Shown here: piece by piece, positions 1-10,302 of the stretch
Numbering within the stretch: the first letter of the stretch is position 1
Layout of the letters: each line of letters starts with the position of its first letter
NCBI GenBank assembly: GCA_964058805.1
Contig: CAXKVV010000794.1
Span: forward strand, 1 to 31,798
Source of the DNA: Schoenoplectus triqueter
Taxonomy: Eukaryota > Streptophyta > Magnoliopsida > Poales > Cyperaceae
DNA length: 31,798 bases
Direction: 5' to 3'
The notes under the pieces: generated by a model
Seen by the model: only the letters and a program-made list of their open reading frames with translations
What the model was told of the DNA's origin: nothing
Database searches by the model: none
Program-made: the position numbers and the translations under genes

Positions 1-1204
1 AGTTCCACCAGAATTAATTAATAAGAAAAAGTAGTTTACATTCCGCACTTGGTCATATGCATGGACCATCAAAATCTGTGAAGTCCTTTCCTTTGACATT
101 TCCATGGATGTCTGGGACATACATTTTAACTTTTTCTGAAGTTAACCATACATTTTTTTTCCCTTGAAAAAGAATTTCCTGATCAGAGGAAAATCATTCA
201 GGGTTCATCTATCAAGAGAGCACTGCTTCTGCTTGTATATGATTTATGTGTATATATATTTTTTTAGAAAAAGTATGAGCTCTATTATTTATGTGTTTAA
301 TGAAATTCTTACTTTCTGAATATTTAATACAAAATTTAGCAATAACATTAGATTGACGAGTTCAATATAGCTTTCTCTTAAATTGTTGTTACCAAATCTT
401 TCAAATTTTAACTAGGTCTTTAGAACTTGGATGCTTAAACGAGTTCAGTAAACAGTAAAGTACTTGAATGGGAAGATTATGTGGAGTTTGTATCATCTAT
501 TTATCCTTAAACTTGTTTAAATCGGGCGATCAAATTGATTTGAACAGGTAATATTAAAATAGAAAATTTCGAAGAAAAATGGTAATACATCTATTTCACA
601 TTGAAACATACAGTTTTTTGATACCACACTCCGGTATCATGAGGATTTACTTAAAAACTATTCCTATATAACCATAATATCCAGTTACTCCGTCGATGCA
701 ATGACAAATAAAATATGTTCTTATGTATGTAACAGAAAGTATCATAGTTTGAATCTCACACGGCTAATTAGAACAAAGCAACAATAATAACCTTCTAAAC
801 AATCTTACTTTTATCACAAAATGAAACTATTAAGCGTCTAGGAACTACTAATAAAGCATAATTTAATCAAAATAAAGCTTCCGACTTGACAAACGTCTCT
901 TCTGTCCGAGTTGGCAGAGCCTTTTCATAGTCTTCTTATAGCATTCCTGCGCACTAGATATATCTAAACAAGAAACTAGTTTTAGAATGTTATACTTACA
1001 AACCATTATAAAATACTACTAATATCCAAGTAATGGTTAAGTTGGAGATTCAGTTCCTTCTCCAGACCAAACTTCTTCCCCTGTCGAATCTTAAACTTCC
1101 TTCTAACACCTACACTGATAACATTGTGATGTTTTGGGATAAAATGAGGTGTAATTTAGATTGATAATCATCTCTTTTTTACCACACCAGTACTTAGCTA
1201 ATGT
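1..1204. other. intergenic, no gene recognised
   Basis: AT-rich sequence with stops in all frames and no recognisable domain. The part near 1021-1150 may be the non-coding tail of the LINE fragment that follows, because it lies directly downstream of it on the minus strand, but nothing there translates convincingly. Confidence 0.5.
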
Positions 1205-1592
1205 AATTATGTTATTACCTAGAGCTCTTAAAGATTCCCCCTCAAATACTATTTCTATTCATTTCTTTCCATATAGTCCAAAGAAAGGCTCCTCTAATTA
1301 TTTCACAAATATCCTTATTTTTGTATGGGAAATTTACATCTATAAATCACAGATCACTAATTGTATTACAACTAAAGGAACAGTTATTGTGTCTACATAT
1401 CCAGGACCATAAACATAAAGATATTGTGCAGTGTAGAAATAAATGATCCACAATTTCTAAATTTCCATAAAAAACACATTTAGGATCACGTGTCCATTTT
1501 TTTAAGTAGATTATCCTTTGTTAAAATTTTATTTTGTTGAATTAACCATAGAAAAAATTGGATTTTAAAAGGAATTGAGGACTCTCATGTTT
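1205..1592 (-). pseudogene. LINE (L1-type) reverse transcriptase C-terminal zinc-binding fragment, decayed
   Basis: Read on the minus strand, the frame starting near 1592 gives FFLWLIQQNKILTKDNLLKK, then CVFYG, VDHLFLHC and, further on, FLWTIWKEMNR. This order (FLWL..NKILT.DNL, C..C-like, DHLFLHC, W.IWKERN) is typical of the zf-RVT domain at the C-terminus of plant L1-type LINE polyproteins. The second Cys of the usual CVLCG is Tyr, there is a stop inside the linker, and upstream and downstream frames are closed. It is therefore a truncated, non-coding relic. No intact RT or endonuclease domain is seen nearby, and no poly(A) tail or TSD was identified. The open plus-strand frame across this stretch is a shadow. 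Confidence 0.7.
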
Positions 1593-1635
1593 GAGCATAC
1601 TATATTTTATTTACTCCCTAAATTCTAATCAAGTA

Positions 1636-1690
1636 TCTATACTATTATATAAATCATCTAAGAATTGGAGGGTCCATTTTTTGTCATGAT
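1636..1690 (+). mobile_element. possible Helitron 5' terminus
   Basis: The sequence TCTATACTATTATATAAA follows an A, and GGAGGGTCCATTTTTTGTC lies about 30 bases further on. Plant Helitrons insert between A and T and often begin TCTATACTA or similar. I could not find the matching 3' hairpin plus CTRR end, so the element cannot be bounded. This is inference from a terminal motif only. Confidence 0.3.
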
Positions 1691-1945
1691 AAATTTTTAT
1701 TATACCCATTTTATCCCTCAATTAGACGGATAATATTTATTGTTGGTTGATCGAACGTATGTGATCGCGTCCATTGATCCCCTCTTTCTCTCCATTTCTT
1801 TCCCTTATATACTATTATTTCCATATTTTTTTATTTTTTTATTTAGCAACCTTGTGCATATTTGGTAAGAAATTAATGGTGATAATATATGTTAGAATAA
1901 TTTACTTTTCTTGTCATAAAAATCATGAATCATTAACTCTCTAGA

Positions 1946-1999
1946 TCCATCTGCTTTCTTAGATCCTAAATGTTCCATCTGCTTTCTTAGATCCTAAAT
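1946..1999. repeat. 28-bp tandem duplication
   Basis: Two adjacent copies, period 28, of a unit beginning TCCATCTGCTTTCTTAGATC. The match is exact over 26 bases, so the duplication is fairly recent. No coding content. Confidence 0.85.
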
Positions 2000-2752
2000 T
2001 CGATTGATCCACCTCTCTAGATCCATATATTTTATACATTACTATCATTGTTCACATAAAATGAGTTATTATGTATACCAAGGGTTTTTAAAATGAATAA
2101 TAAAAATTATTATACAAAATGAGTGGCGTAGTAAAGTTTTTGATATACATATTAACTCGTATAATGTGAATATTCAAGTCTGTATCGATGATAATATCAA
2201 CAAGTGTATCGCTAAATATTTTTCATATTTTGTTTACATTTTCATCCTACTTGCAAATGACTTGCTTAATACAACTTACAATTGCAATAACCGGGGTGGT
2301 GTGCGCTTGCTAAATTAGAAACATTGTCTAAAATACAAAATCAACAATTGCAATTGTTGGGAGGGACACGCATTGAAATCAATATGAAGAAGTTGCTAAA
2401 TTGATGATGTGATAATTAGAAATTGAATGAGGGACGGAGACGCGAGATTCATCTTTGTGAACATATGGTTCCTTATTGAACAATATCTAAATTTTACAAA
2501 ATTTTGTACAAACGTATTGCATTGCAGTAAATATTGAACAACGCTACTAATATCATTTTTCATTTAAATTAAAAAAACGAATTGTTGGTATAACATATTT
2601 TCTTATTGACACTAAATTATGGTAATGGTAATGGTATAACATATTTTCAGTGAAATACCCCATAATTAAAGGATGTGTCAAGCACAAAAAACCAAGTATC
2701 TTGACTCTCATTAAATGCCAATGGACTTGAACAAAGACAAAGGAGAATTAGA
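2000..2752. other. AT-rich intergenic, no gene
   Basis: No frame longer than background and no domain recognised. The region may include the body of the element whose 5' end is proposed at 1636. Nothing else is visible. Confidence 0.4.
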
Positions 2753-2760
2753 CCCATCAA

Positions 2761-3116
2761 TGGAGGTGTCAACGGAATGAGTTTCGATGGTGTTTCATTT
2801 TATTTTGTGAAAACGAAATGGTTGACAAAATAATTTTTTATTTCGTTTATTAAACAAAATGATTAACGAAATTATTTTCTATTTCGTGCAAATAGTGAAA
2901 CAGATAACGAAACGGTATTTATCATTTCGTTAAGGATATTTTAATATAAAATACACGAAATTTTGTGTTTTATTTTATTTCGTGGTAAATGAAACGGTTG
3001 ACGACATGATTTTCTATTTCATTTATTAAATGGAACGATTAACAGATTTTTTTTTGTTTCATTCTATTCGCGCAACGGTTAACAATACATTTGTGTTTCG
3101 ACGTTTGACATCCCTA
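2761..3116. mobile_element. non-autonomous hAT-like element (356 bp)
   Basis: The left end reads TGGAGGTGTCAACGG and the reverse complement of the right end reads TAGGGATGTCAAACG, an imperfect terminal inverted repeat of hAT type. The flanks are CCCATCAA (2753-2760) and TCCACCAA (3117-3124), an 8-bp TSD with two differences. Inside, ATTTCG/CGAAAT and AACGGTTAACGAAAT-like motifs recur as subterminal repeats. No transposase is encoded. The two TSD mismatches make this an older or less certain copy than the others in the window. Confidence 0.6.
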
Positions 3117-3450
3117 TCCACCAACTAGACAGTCACAGACTGAAGTTTTCATTGGAATTATGTAGACCCATAAAATCTCCTCACTAGTCACTACTACACA
3201 GCAAGTCGAGTTGCCGTAAATATCCTGTAAGAGAAGGAAACAGGGACCAATCTAATGACGCGTATTTTGGGTCGGTGACTTGGTGGTACGTAAGCGAAAG
3301 AAAACGACTTGCGAGTCTAGCTCAAGGGAGACAATTCAATTTCTTTTCTGGGTAATAAATAGCTAGTAGCTAGTAACTAATAACTAGGAAAAAAAGTCGT
3401 AAATTTGACTTGGGAAATGAATGTTGCCATGCTCAGCTAGTGGATTGAAG

Positions 3451-3630
3451 ACGGTCCGGTCCGGGCCGGTCCGGTCCGGACCCGGACGGTCCACGGTCCA
3501 CGGTCCCGCACGGTCCAAACGGTCCGGTCCAAGGCGGTCCAAATTCAAAAAAACCGAACCCGTCCCACCGTTGGCCCCCGGGGGCCGGACCCCCACGGGA
3601 CGGTCCGGTCCGGTCCACGGTCCGGTCCGG
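3451..3630. repeat. CGGTCC-rich subterminal array, left
   Basis: Ten or more copies of CGGTCC, often as CCGGTCC or CACGGTCC, inside the left end of the 3-kb hAT element. The array also holds CCCACCGTTGG, which recurs in the right array. Open frames here (Gly/Pro/Asp/Arg-rich on both strands) follow from the repeat and are not genes. Confidence 0.9.
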
Positions 3631-5167
3631 TTCAAATTTTTTTTTTATAAATTGAAAAAAATAATAATTTATCATATTTTTTAACTAATTCGAATTATTA
3701 TTTTTAATTGTTTAATGAATATTATTATTTTTTAGTAAATAGCTTTTGGCACTAGGTCATTCAAAGTTCAATTGTTTAAATAATAAAAAATAAAACTGAT
3801 AATTTAATCCTAATTTTATAATAAAGTAAATATAATTCTAAATTAACATAATCATAAATAAGAAAGTTCCGAAATATAAAATTTCTAGGGCCTTCGAATT
3901 ATAAATGATAGTTCTTAATTCTAATTTAAGATCTTCCTACTTTTGTGATGCAGTCCTATATCTAGAGGCAAATTTTATTTTGTGGCATACCCTAAATGTA
4001 CTAAAATATGTAATTAGTCAAGTATATTCAAGATGTTGAATTCTCTAATGGAATCAATAATAATATTCAAATTTGAGTTTCAGAAGATACTAAAGTCTCT
4101 AACCAAATCATTTTTCTAAGTCTAAATTTAGACCAAGTAATCAACGTCTCTTTTTGATACTTAGTCTTAAACCTAAAATTTTACATACAAACATTAAGTT
4201 GGTCAATTTTTGTACAAATTCTAGCATTTGCAACTACCTAAATATGCAATTCATCATCTAATTTATAAATTCATACACCAATAATTTACAAACCAAGTTC
4301 AAAATAAAATAATCATTGAAACAACAATATAATTTAAATTAAAATAACAAAAGTATGAAATATATATCCTAAACCTTAGAAGAAGGAAAATTTAGCCTTC
4401 CACAATAAACAATATGAAATAAAGAGAAAGAGAACAAGAGAAGAAATTTGATGAAGAAACAGATGAAATTTTCAGTTTCTATTCTAAACACTTCTTCTAT
4501 TTCATATTTTTCTCCTTTTAAAGATGTCTTCTAATTGTCTTCTCCTAAATTTTAAGTTCTACTCTTTATTTAGAACAAATGAGTCTAATAACGCTGAAAA
4601 GCTCCAAATGGATCTCCTATAAAGTGCAAAAAATCATCAGAAAGTCGGACTGAAATCTCTTTGCTTCAAGCCGCATGCGATCCTATACTGAGACTGCATA
4701 GGATCCACATGAGGCATGAAAAGTTGATTTCCTAGTCCAAGCTGCGCATCACCCTCTTCTTGGATCACTTGGGGCAACATATAGACCTCAATGGCCTATG
4801 AACTTTGTATGTTTGTTGTTTCTCATCCGTTTTTGCTTCAAATCACGTCCAATTTATTCTAATTCTTTTCTACATTAAACATTAAAATTTGAATAGTAAA
4901 TTGATTTTAAACTCTATTTTAATAATATTAAAGTTTTTTAGTTAAATTTTCTAAGTTCAACTCTATAATTTTTTTAAATTATTGTATAAGAATTTGGCTT
5001 GATAAAGGACCCAATTTTGATAAGTAAATGTGAGGATTAATTCATGAGAGCTTGCTCTTTTCTTCATTATATAATATATGCTCCTTGCGGGCTTCATCGA
5101 AAAAAGCTTTAATTAATTTATAAGAATATTAGAGTATTCATAAATGCTCGTGTGTCATAAGATATCA

Positions 5168-5486
5168 TTAATATATTTATTTAATTTATATTTTTAACAT
5201 TCAAATTTTAAATTAAATAATTGATATTATTAATTTTTATAGTAGATGTATATTCACAAAATTTTATGATTTTAAAGGTCGTTTGTACTATATCAAATGA
5301 TAACAAAGAATGAATCTAGTAACTATGATTGATTAATTTAATGCATTCATTTTGTTATCATTTGATCTAGTACAAAATAACATCTAAAATTCATAAAATA
5401 TTATGAATATATATCTATTATAAAATTAACAAAATTAGTGATTTGAATTTAAATTTTGAGTATCAAATGTTAAAATATAAATTAAC
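5168..5486. repeat. foldback (long inverted repeat) nested in the hAT element
   Basis: The left arm ends with TATCAAATGATAACAAAGAA and is mirrored by TTTTGTTATCATTTGATCTA in the right arm around a spacer of about 25 bases. The match extends outwards for about 150 bases with scattered differences (for example ATAGTAGATGTATATTCA against ATAATAGATATATATTCA). This is typical of a foldback MITE. Exact ends and TSD are not resolved. Confidence 0.7.
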
Positions 5487-5830
5487 ATATTTGGATCAAA
5501 TTTTTTTTACCCGTCATGGGTCAAGTATAGGTCAACTCGACCAAACCCCTTTAATTTTGTTTTTTTTGGATTTATTTTATCTAACACTAAATAAATCTTA
5601 TATATATACTAATTAAAATTAATTAACATTAAATTACTTATAAATATATAAAATAATTAATAAATACTTAATTAATTTATTCGAGCCGAGTTGAATAAAA
5701 AAATTGATCCGTTTTTAAACAGATCAGATAAAAAAATAGTGATGACCAATCCGATCTGACCCATTGGCCCTAACGAGTCTTATGAGAGATAAAAATAATT
5801 ATACTAAAACAATACTCCTTTTTCATAAGA

Positions 5831-5903
5831 CCATAACCTTAAAAGACCGTTTTAATTTGACATTCTTAAGAGCATAACCATAAAAACCGTTTTAATTTGG
5901 CAT
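5831..5903. repeat. two-copy tandem repeat, 40-bp period
   Basis: The blocks CATAACC...ACCGTTTTAATTTGACATT and CATAACC...ACCGTTTTAATTTGGCATT follow each other. A second shuffled duplication of ACAGGCACATTTCC (near 6028 and 6077) lies just beyond. Both are within the core of the 3-kb hAT element. Confidence 0.7.
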
Positions 5904-6264
5904 TTACAAGTCCTAAATTCCTTTTCATTTTGATATCCGATTGACGTCAATTGTTCTACTGTTGTCCATAACCTCATTTCATTGACAACATCCTCACTAA
6001 ATTTTCATCCATAATATATACACTAGTACAGGCACATTTCCAAAATGATAATAATTTGAATTAGTAAAAAATAATAACAGGCACATTTCCATAATATATA
6101 CACTTGTAAAAAATAAAATTTCAGAAAATTATAAAAAAATAATAAAAGTTGAAAAAAATTTTTATTAATTTTTAAATAATCATTTTCATCGAATTAATTA
6201 TGTATTTTTGAATAATTATGTATTTTTGAATAATTTAAAAATCAAATAATACAAAAAAATACTC

Positions 6265-6487
6265 ACGGTCCGGTCCACGGTCCCGCACGGTCCACGGTCC
6301 GGTCCGGTCCGGTCCACGGTCCGACACGGGACGGGTCGGCACGGTCCATTTTCGGGTGAAGGGAGGACCGACCCACCGTTGGACCGGACCGTGGCCGGGC
6401 ACGGTCCGGTCCACGGTCCGGCCACGGTCCGGTCCGGTCCGGTCCACGGTCACGGTCCGGTCCGGGACGGGTCGGACCGTGCGGTCC
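6265..6487. repeat. CGGTCC-rich subterminal array, right
   Basis: This is the counterpart of the left array. It has the same hexamer in the same orientation on the plus strand and a second copy of CCCACCGTTGG near 6371. It abuts the right terminus of the hAT element. Open frames here are repeat artefacts. Confidence 0.9.
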
Positions 6488-6509
6488 ATTTCAAATCTCT
6501 ATGCTCAGC

Positions 6510-6982
6510 TGCTCTTTGGTGCCATAACCTAAACCGGATCCAAAGTTAACTCAGTTGTGGTTCATTGAACATGCAGTCCTTGGTTGACCAGTTTTTATTA
6601 ATAATAATTATTGTTAAATTAATATTATTAAAAATAAGAGTGAGAACTGTAAAATATTTTTAAAAACCGTTAACTGGTCACCTCACCGTTAAGAACCGTT
6701 AAATATTTTTTAAAAGCTTAGAATTTATCAAAAACTTAAATATTTTCATTACAATTTATCACGTTATAAAAAATCGGTAATATATTTAATGATTCATATT
6801 CTCTAGAAACTAATCAATAAGTTTTAATCAATTATAATTATTATAAAATCAGTGCACTTACATGATTAATAAGAAAGAGATATTGTGATACATAAACTCT
6901 TTAATGTTAACTCTGCCTAGATCTGGAGGGCCACACTCTAGGGATGCAGCCAGGGAGGTCACACCCTCATGATGTTGTTTTT

Positions 6983-7030
<48 letters not shown>

Positions 7031-7872
7031 TTTCTCTTTGACAATTTAGATTATTTCCATAAAAATAACCCATTTTTTTCGATAGAAAAAAAAAAATAAA
7101 CCATGTTTTAGTGCATGTACAGATGTCCATGTATACAGTCGATTCTTTAGTTTTTCGAAAAAAAAATTGAAGAAATTACATAGCATATCCATGTAGTTAA
7201 AAGCATTTCAATGAAAAAAATAGTTCCTATTTAAAAATTATTTTATTTAAAAGTTTCTTAATGCACGGTGCGAATTGTAAAATCTCAGACCAAATCTTGG
7301 ATTTCAACTTGACATGCTACGTAATATCAAAGATTTGTATATATTTTGTTTATGAAAAATTAATAGGGAACAATTTCCTAATAAGACAAAACTATTTTTT
7401 TTTCAAGTTTTTTCGTAAGGTATTGTTGCCCGGAATTGTAGCCCTATCTACCACCACGCCTGATCTCCATTCTTTATATGTTTCTTCCTATTTATTATTT
7501 TCTTTTTTCCTTTAGGGTTTAAGAAACGGAGACATAATCCAATAAATTATGGTGTTATTCCTTGGTCAGCAATCATTATTAGGGCCTTAATTAACCACTA
7601 ATCGACCTATCCCTAGCAAGCTGAACTGGATCATTTCGTATCGTAACGAAAAATAATCATATCATGGTACGACTTTTATTTCATTAAAAGATAGGTGTGT
7701 ACTTCTAAAATAGAGAATCATGCGTGAGCTAAGGACAGGATCTCCATGCCAGGCTATCCTTGACAGAGGATCTTATGTGCCTCTTCAATTAAACAAAACC
7801 TCAGTGCTTAATTATGTACTGCTCACAATCTCACATGCCACGTACACTGTTTCCACAATTTCAACTGGTTGG
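6510..7872. other. intergenic, no gene
   Basis: AT-rich with no recognisable coding region. The longest plus-strand frame (7261-7515) has low-complexity hydrophobic content, no homology I recognise and no intron signals that would extend it. Confidence 0.5.
6986..7025. repeat. (AT)20 microsatellite
   Basis: An uninterrupted dinucleotide run of about 40 bases, likely polymorphic in length. Confidence 0.97.
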
Positions 7873-7880
7873 TTTTGAAC

Positions 7881-8241
7881 TAGTGGTGTAATGGGTTGGA
7901 TTGGGTCATTATTATTTTTTGACCTAACCCGATTACATTCAGGTTAAAAAATCTTGATTCATATCCGACCCAACCCGTGTAAATTAATTAATTATTTTTA
8001 TATTATTTAAGTAATTGAATATTAATTAATTTATAATTAATCTTAATTAGTATATAATTAATATATATTTTAGCTTTAATTAGTACTAAATTATAAAATT
8101 ACTTCCAAAAATATAATTAATCGAATCAAATCGGATTGACTTGAACCTGACCTGACCCGATTCGAATCAAAAAAATTAAATCCATATCTGACTCATTTAT
8201 ATTCGAATCTTGTCGGGCCAGATCAATAATTGACACCCCTA
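7881..8241. mobile_element. non-autonomous hAT element (361 bp)
   Basis: The left end is TAGTGGTGTAATGGG and the reverse complement of the right end is TAGGGGTGTCAATTA, a classic hAT-style terminus. The flanks TTTTGAAC (7873-7880) and ATTTGAAC (8242-8249) match at 7 of 8 bases. GGGTTGG/CCAACCC and GACCTGA-type motifs lie inside both ends and an AT-rich core separates them. No transposase. Confidence 0.75.
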
Positions 8242-8249
8242 ATTTGAAC

Positions 8250-9297
8250 AGGAAGGCCAAGGGGAAAAGAAAATAAATCACAAAAAGAATATTAATCACA
8301 TAGCGAACGCAATCGGATGAGTAAACATAGAGAAAGGATGCTTAGCATCTTAATGACTATATGAGCAAGTATTTGTTTAAAGTGAACTCGCAATAATTTT
8401 CTCCATTAATTTATTTGACAAAGTTTCTTTTGTATCATTTCCAAATCTCAAAATTACATATTTCTCTCCTTTAAATTTGATAACATCTTATTTTCCTTTA
8501 AGAATAAACATTTTTTTATTTGTCCAAAATAATTTAAAATATATCAATATAACAAAATATGACATTTATCTGTGATTAAACCTCTAAAGCGTCTACGTAA
8601 TTTTTAAGCATTTTCCTAAATAAGCATCATATAAATATATTTAACTTCTTAGGCTTCTTGCAATTAGTTTATAATTGTTTATCGATTGCAATCAATTAGT
8701 ATTGCGCAAACTTGTTCTCGCCGTTAAACAGAATGTTAAAGTATTTGATAATTATTACTTTGAATTTAAAAAATCATTACTAGATATATGGGAGAGAAAA
8801 CTAAACTTGAAATATTCTTATTGTATTCACTATTAGGACTAAGATGTCCACTATGCATAATCCTCTTACGCTTAAAAATGATTGTACATAGCAATAATTT
8901 TATTATAACTAAATGATATATCTTACTAAGAGATAATTTATATATAAATTAATTGCACAGACCTTTAAATTTATAAATAAAAATCAATCCATCATTAATA
9001 AAAAGATAGTTTATAAAATATAATATTTTTTCTTTTATGAGTAAAATTGTCTAGTAGATTTGTTTACAACAAAAGTAAAAAAAAAATATTGGTAGTTAAC
9101 TTGTTGAATGGGAAACTTAATTTTTTTTAAAAAAACTGTTTGTTTATTAATGTGTGAAAAATATGAATTAACTGGAGAGAAGATCGAAACATGTACGGGT
9201 CCATCTCCTCCATTAATTTTATTTAGTCTTTAACCTGCATCGTCTCTGTAAGCGGGATATTTTAGATATTTTAAGATCTTAGTATAACAAAATGGAT
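8250..9297. other. intergenic, no gene
   Basis: AT-rich, with stops in all frames and no repeat or terminus that I can bound. It ends at the copia target site. Confidence 0.5.
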
Positions 9298-9302
9298 GAA
9301 TT

Positions 9303-9577
9303 TGTTATAAAATAAAGATAGAAGACAAAAGTTGTGAGAGGCTAAAATCTTATTTCTATATTATCTCATCTAAAGATTTTATATTACCATCAACAACATA
9401 CAAGCCTCTATTTATAGGCTAGAGAAACATCATGTAATAAAAGAGAAAATTAATACAAAATTAAATCTAGAGTTAAGGAGAAGGTGAAGAGAATGAAAAA
9501 CTTCTATTATTATGAGAGGAGGTGGAGGAATGAGAGGAGGTGGAGGAGGTGAAACATCTATCATTAATATTATAACA
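9303..9577 (-). repeat. 3' LTR of copia element (275 bp)
   Basis: Bounded by TGTTATAA and TATAACA. It contains TATAAATAG on the minus strand (9408-9416) and a purine-rich GAGGAGGTGG track. It is 9 bp longer than the 5' LTR owing to one extra TGGAGGAGG unit. Confidence 0.95.
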
Positions 9578-9586
9578 CTCCCCCTT
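9578..9586 (-). promoter_or_regulatory. polypurine tract next to the 3' LTR
   Basis: The minus strand reads AAGGGGGAG directly before the 3' LTR, the expected position of the plus-strand DNA primer. A second near-copy GAGGGGGAG followed by TATTATA lies at 9777-9785. Confidence 0.85.
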
Positions 9587-9788
9587 AGATGTTTCGCCTT
9601 ATATTATACACTATTAATATTGTACTACTGGACAAATATTAAATTTTGGTACTCCAGGACCAACTTGATTTAACTGATACTTCTGGATCAGTTATGTTGC
9701 CTCATTAAAAACCTTACTAAGAAAACCCAATGGGACAAAACTTAGTGAAGGGAAAAAGAGTGCAACGTGTATAATACTCCCCCTCATT
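9587..9788 (-). other. 3' non-coding region of copia element
   Basis: About 200 bases lie between the RNase H stop and the polypurine tract. They include the second purine tract (9777-9785). No open frame. Confidence 0.7.
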
Positions 9789-10302
9789 TTAACGTACATC
9801 TTTTAAGTGACGAATGTCAATTTTATGTGAAAGCTGCTCAAAAATATTTCTTGGCAATGATTTTGTGAATAAGTCCGCCAAATTATCGCTTGATCTGATT
9901 TGACAAATATTTATCAAACCATTCTTCTGTAAGTCATGTGTTGAGAAGAACTTCGGCGAGATGTGTTTGGTTCTGTCACCTTTGATATATCCTTCTTTGA
10001 TTTGAGCAATGCATGCAGTATTATCTTCGTATATCACCGTCGGGTTTTCTCTGACTGTCTCGAGACCACATTTCTCTTGGATGTGTTGGATCATGGATCT
10101 TAACCATACACATTCCCGTCCAGCATCATAAAGAGCAATTAATTCAGCATGATTTGATGATGTTGCTGTCAATGTTTGCTTTGTTGATCGCCATGAAATT
10201 GCAGTGCCGCCATATGTAAACACATATCCGGATTGTGACCGAGCTTTATGTGGATCTGATAAATATCCTGCATCTGCATATCCAACTAGTTTGGACTTTG
10301 TA
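9789..10302 (-). pseudogene. copia RNase H domain, out of frame with RT
   Basis: This is the C-terminal part of the copia polyprotein. The minus-strand frame contains DAGYLSDPHKARSQSGYVF with the first catalytic Asp, NHAELIAL with the catalytic Glu, YEDNTACI with the next Asp, and SSDNLADLFTK near the end. That is the usual Ty1/copia RNase H layout, which degrades the RNA strand of the RNA-DNA hybrid during reverse transcription. The same frame stays open upstream to an ATG at 10358. That Met is not a credible start, because the domain should be continuous with RT. The link is broken by an extra base in the A run at 10303-10309, after which the upstream frame runs to a stop at 10246. The stop at 9789 matches the normal end of the polyprotein. 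Confidence 0.9.

Larger units (their letters stand above)
3438..6501. mobile_element. large non-autonomous hAT-type element with perfect TSD (3.06 kb, composite)
   Basis: The left end TAGTGGATTGAA and the reverse complement of the right end TAGAGATTTGAA form a short imperfect inverted repeat. The element is flanked by a perfect 8-bp duplication TGCTCAGC (3430-3437 and 6502-6509), the hallmark length for hAT. GC-rich CGGTCC arrays lie just inside both ends (3451-3630 and 6265-6487) and the 2.6-kb core is AT-rich. No transposase frame survives, so it would need a helper. A foldback repeat (about 5168-5486) and two short tandem duplications lie in the core, so part of its length is later insertion. 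An alternative is two separate short elements, but the shared TSD argues for one unit. Confidence 0.82.

Noticed and set aside
3384..3684. Overlapping open frames on both strands, Gly/Pro/Arg/Asp-rich
   Set aside because: They arise from CGGTCC repeats, which lack stops in several frames; no domain or splice context.
6216..6489. Gly/Pro/Thr/Asp-rich minus-strand frames
   Set aside because: Same repeat artefact in the right array of the hAT element.
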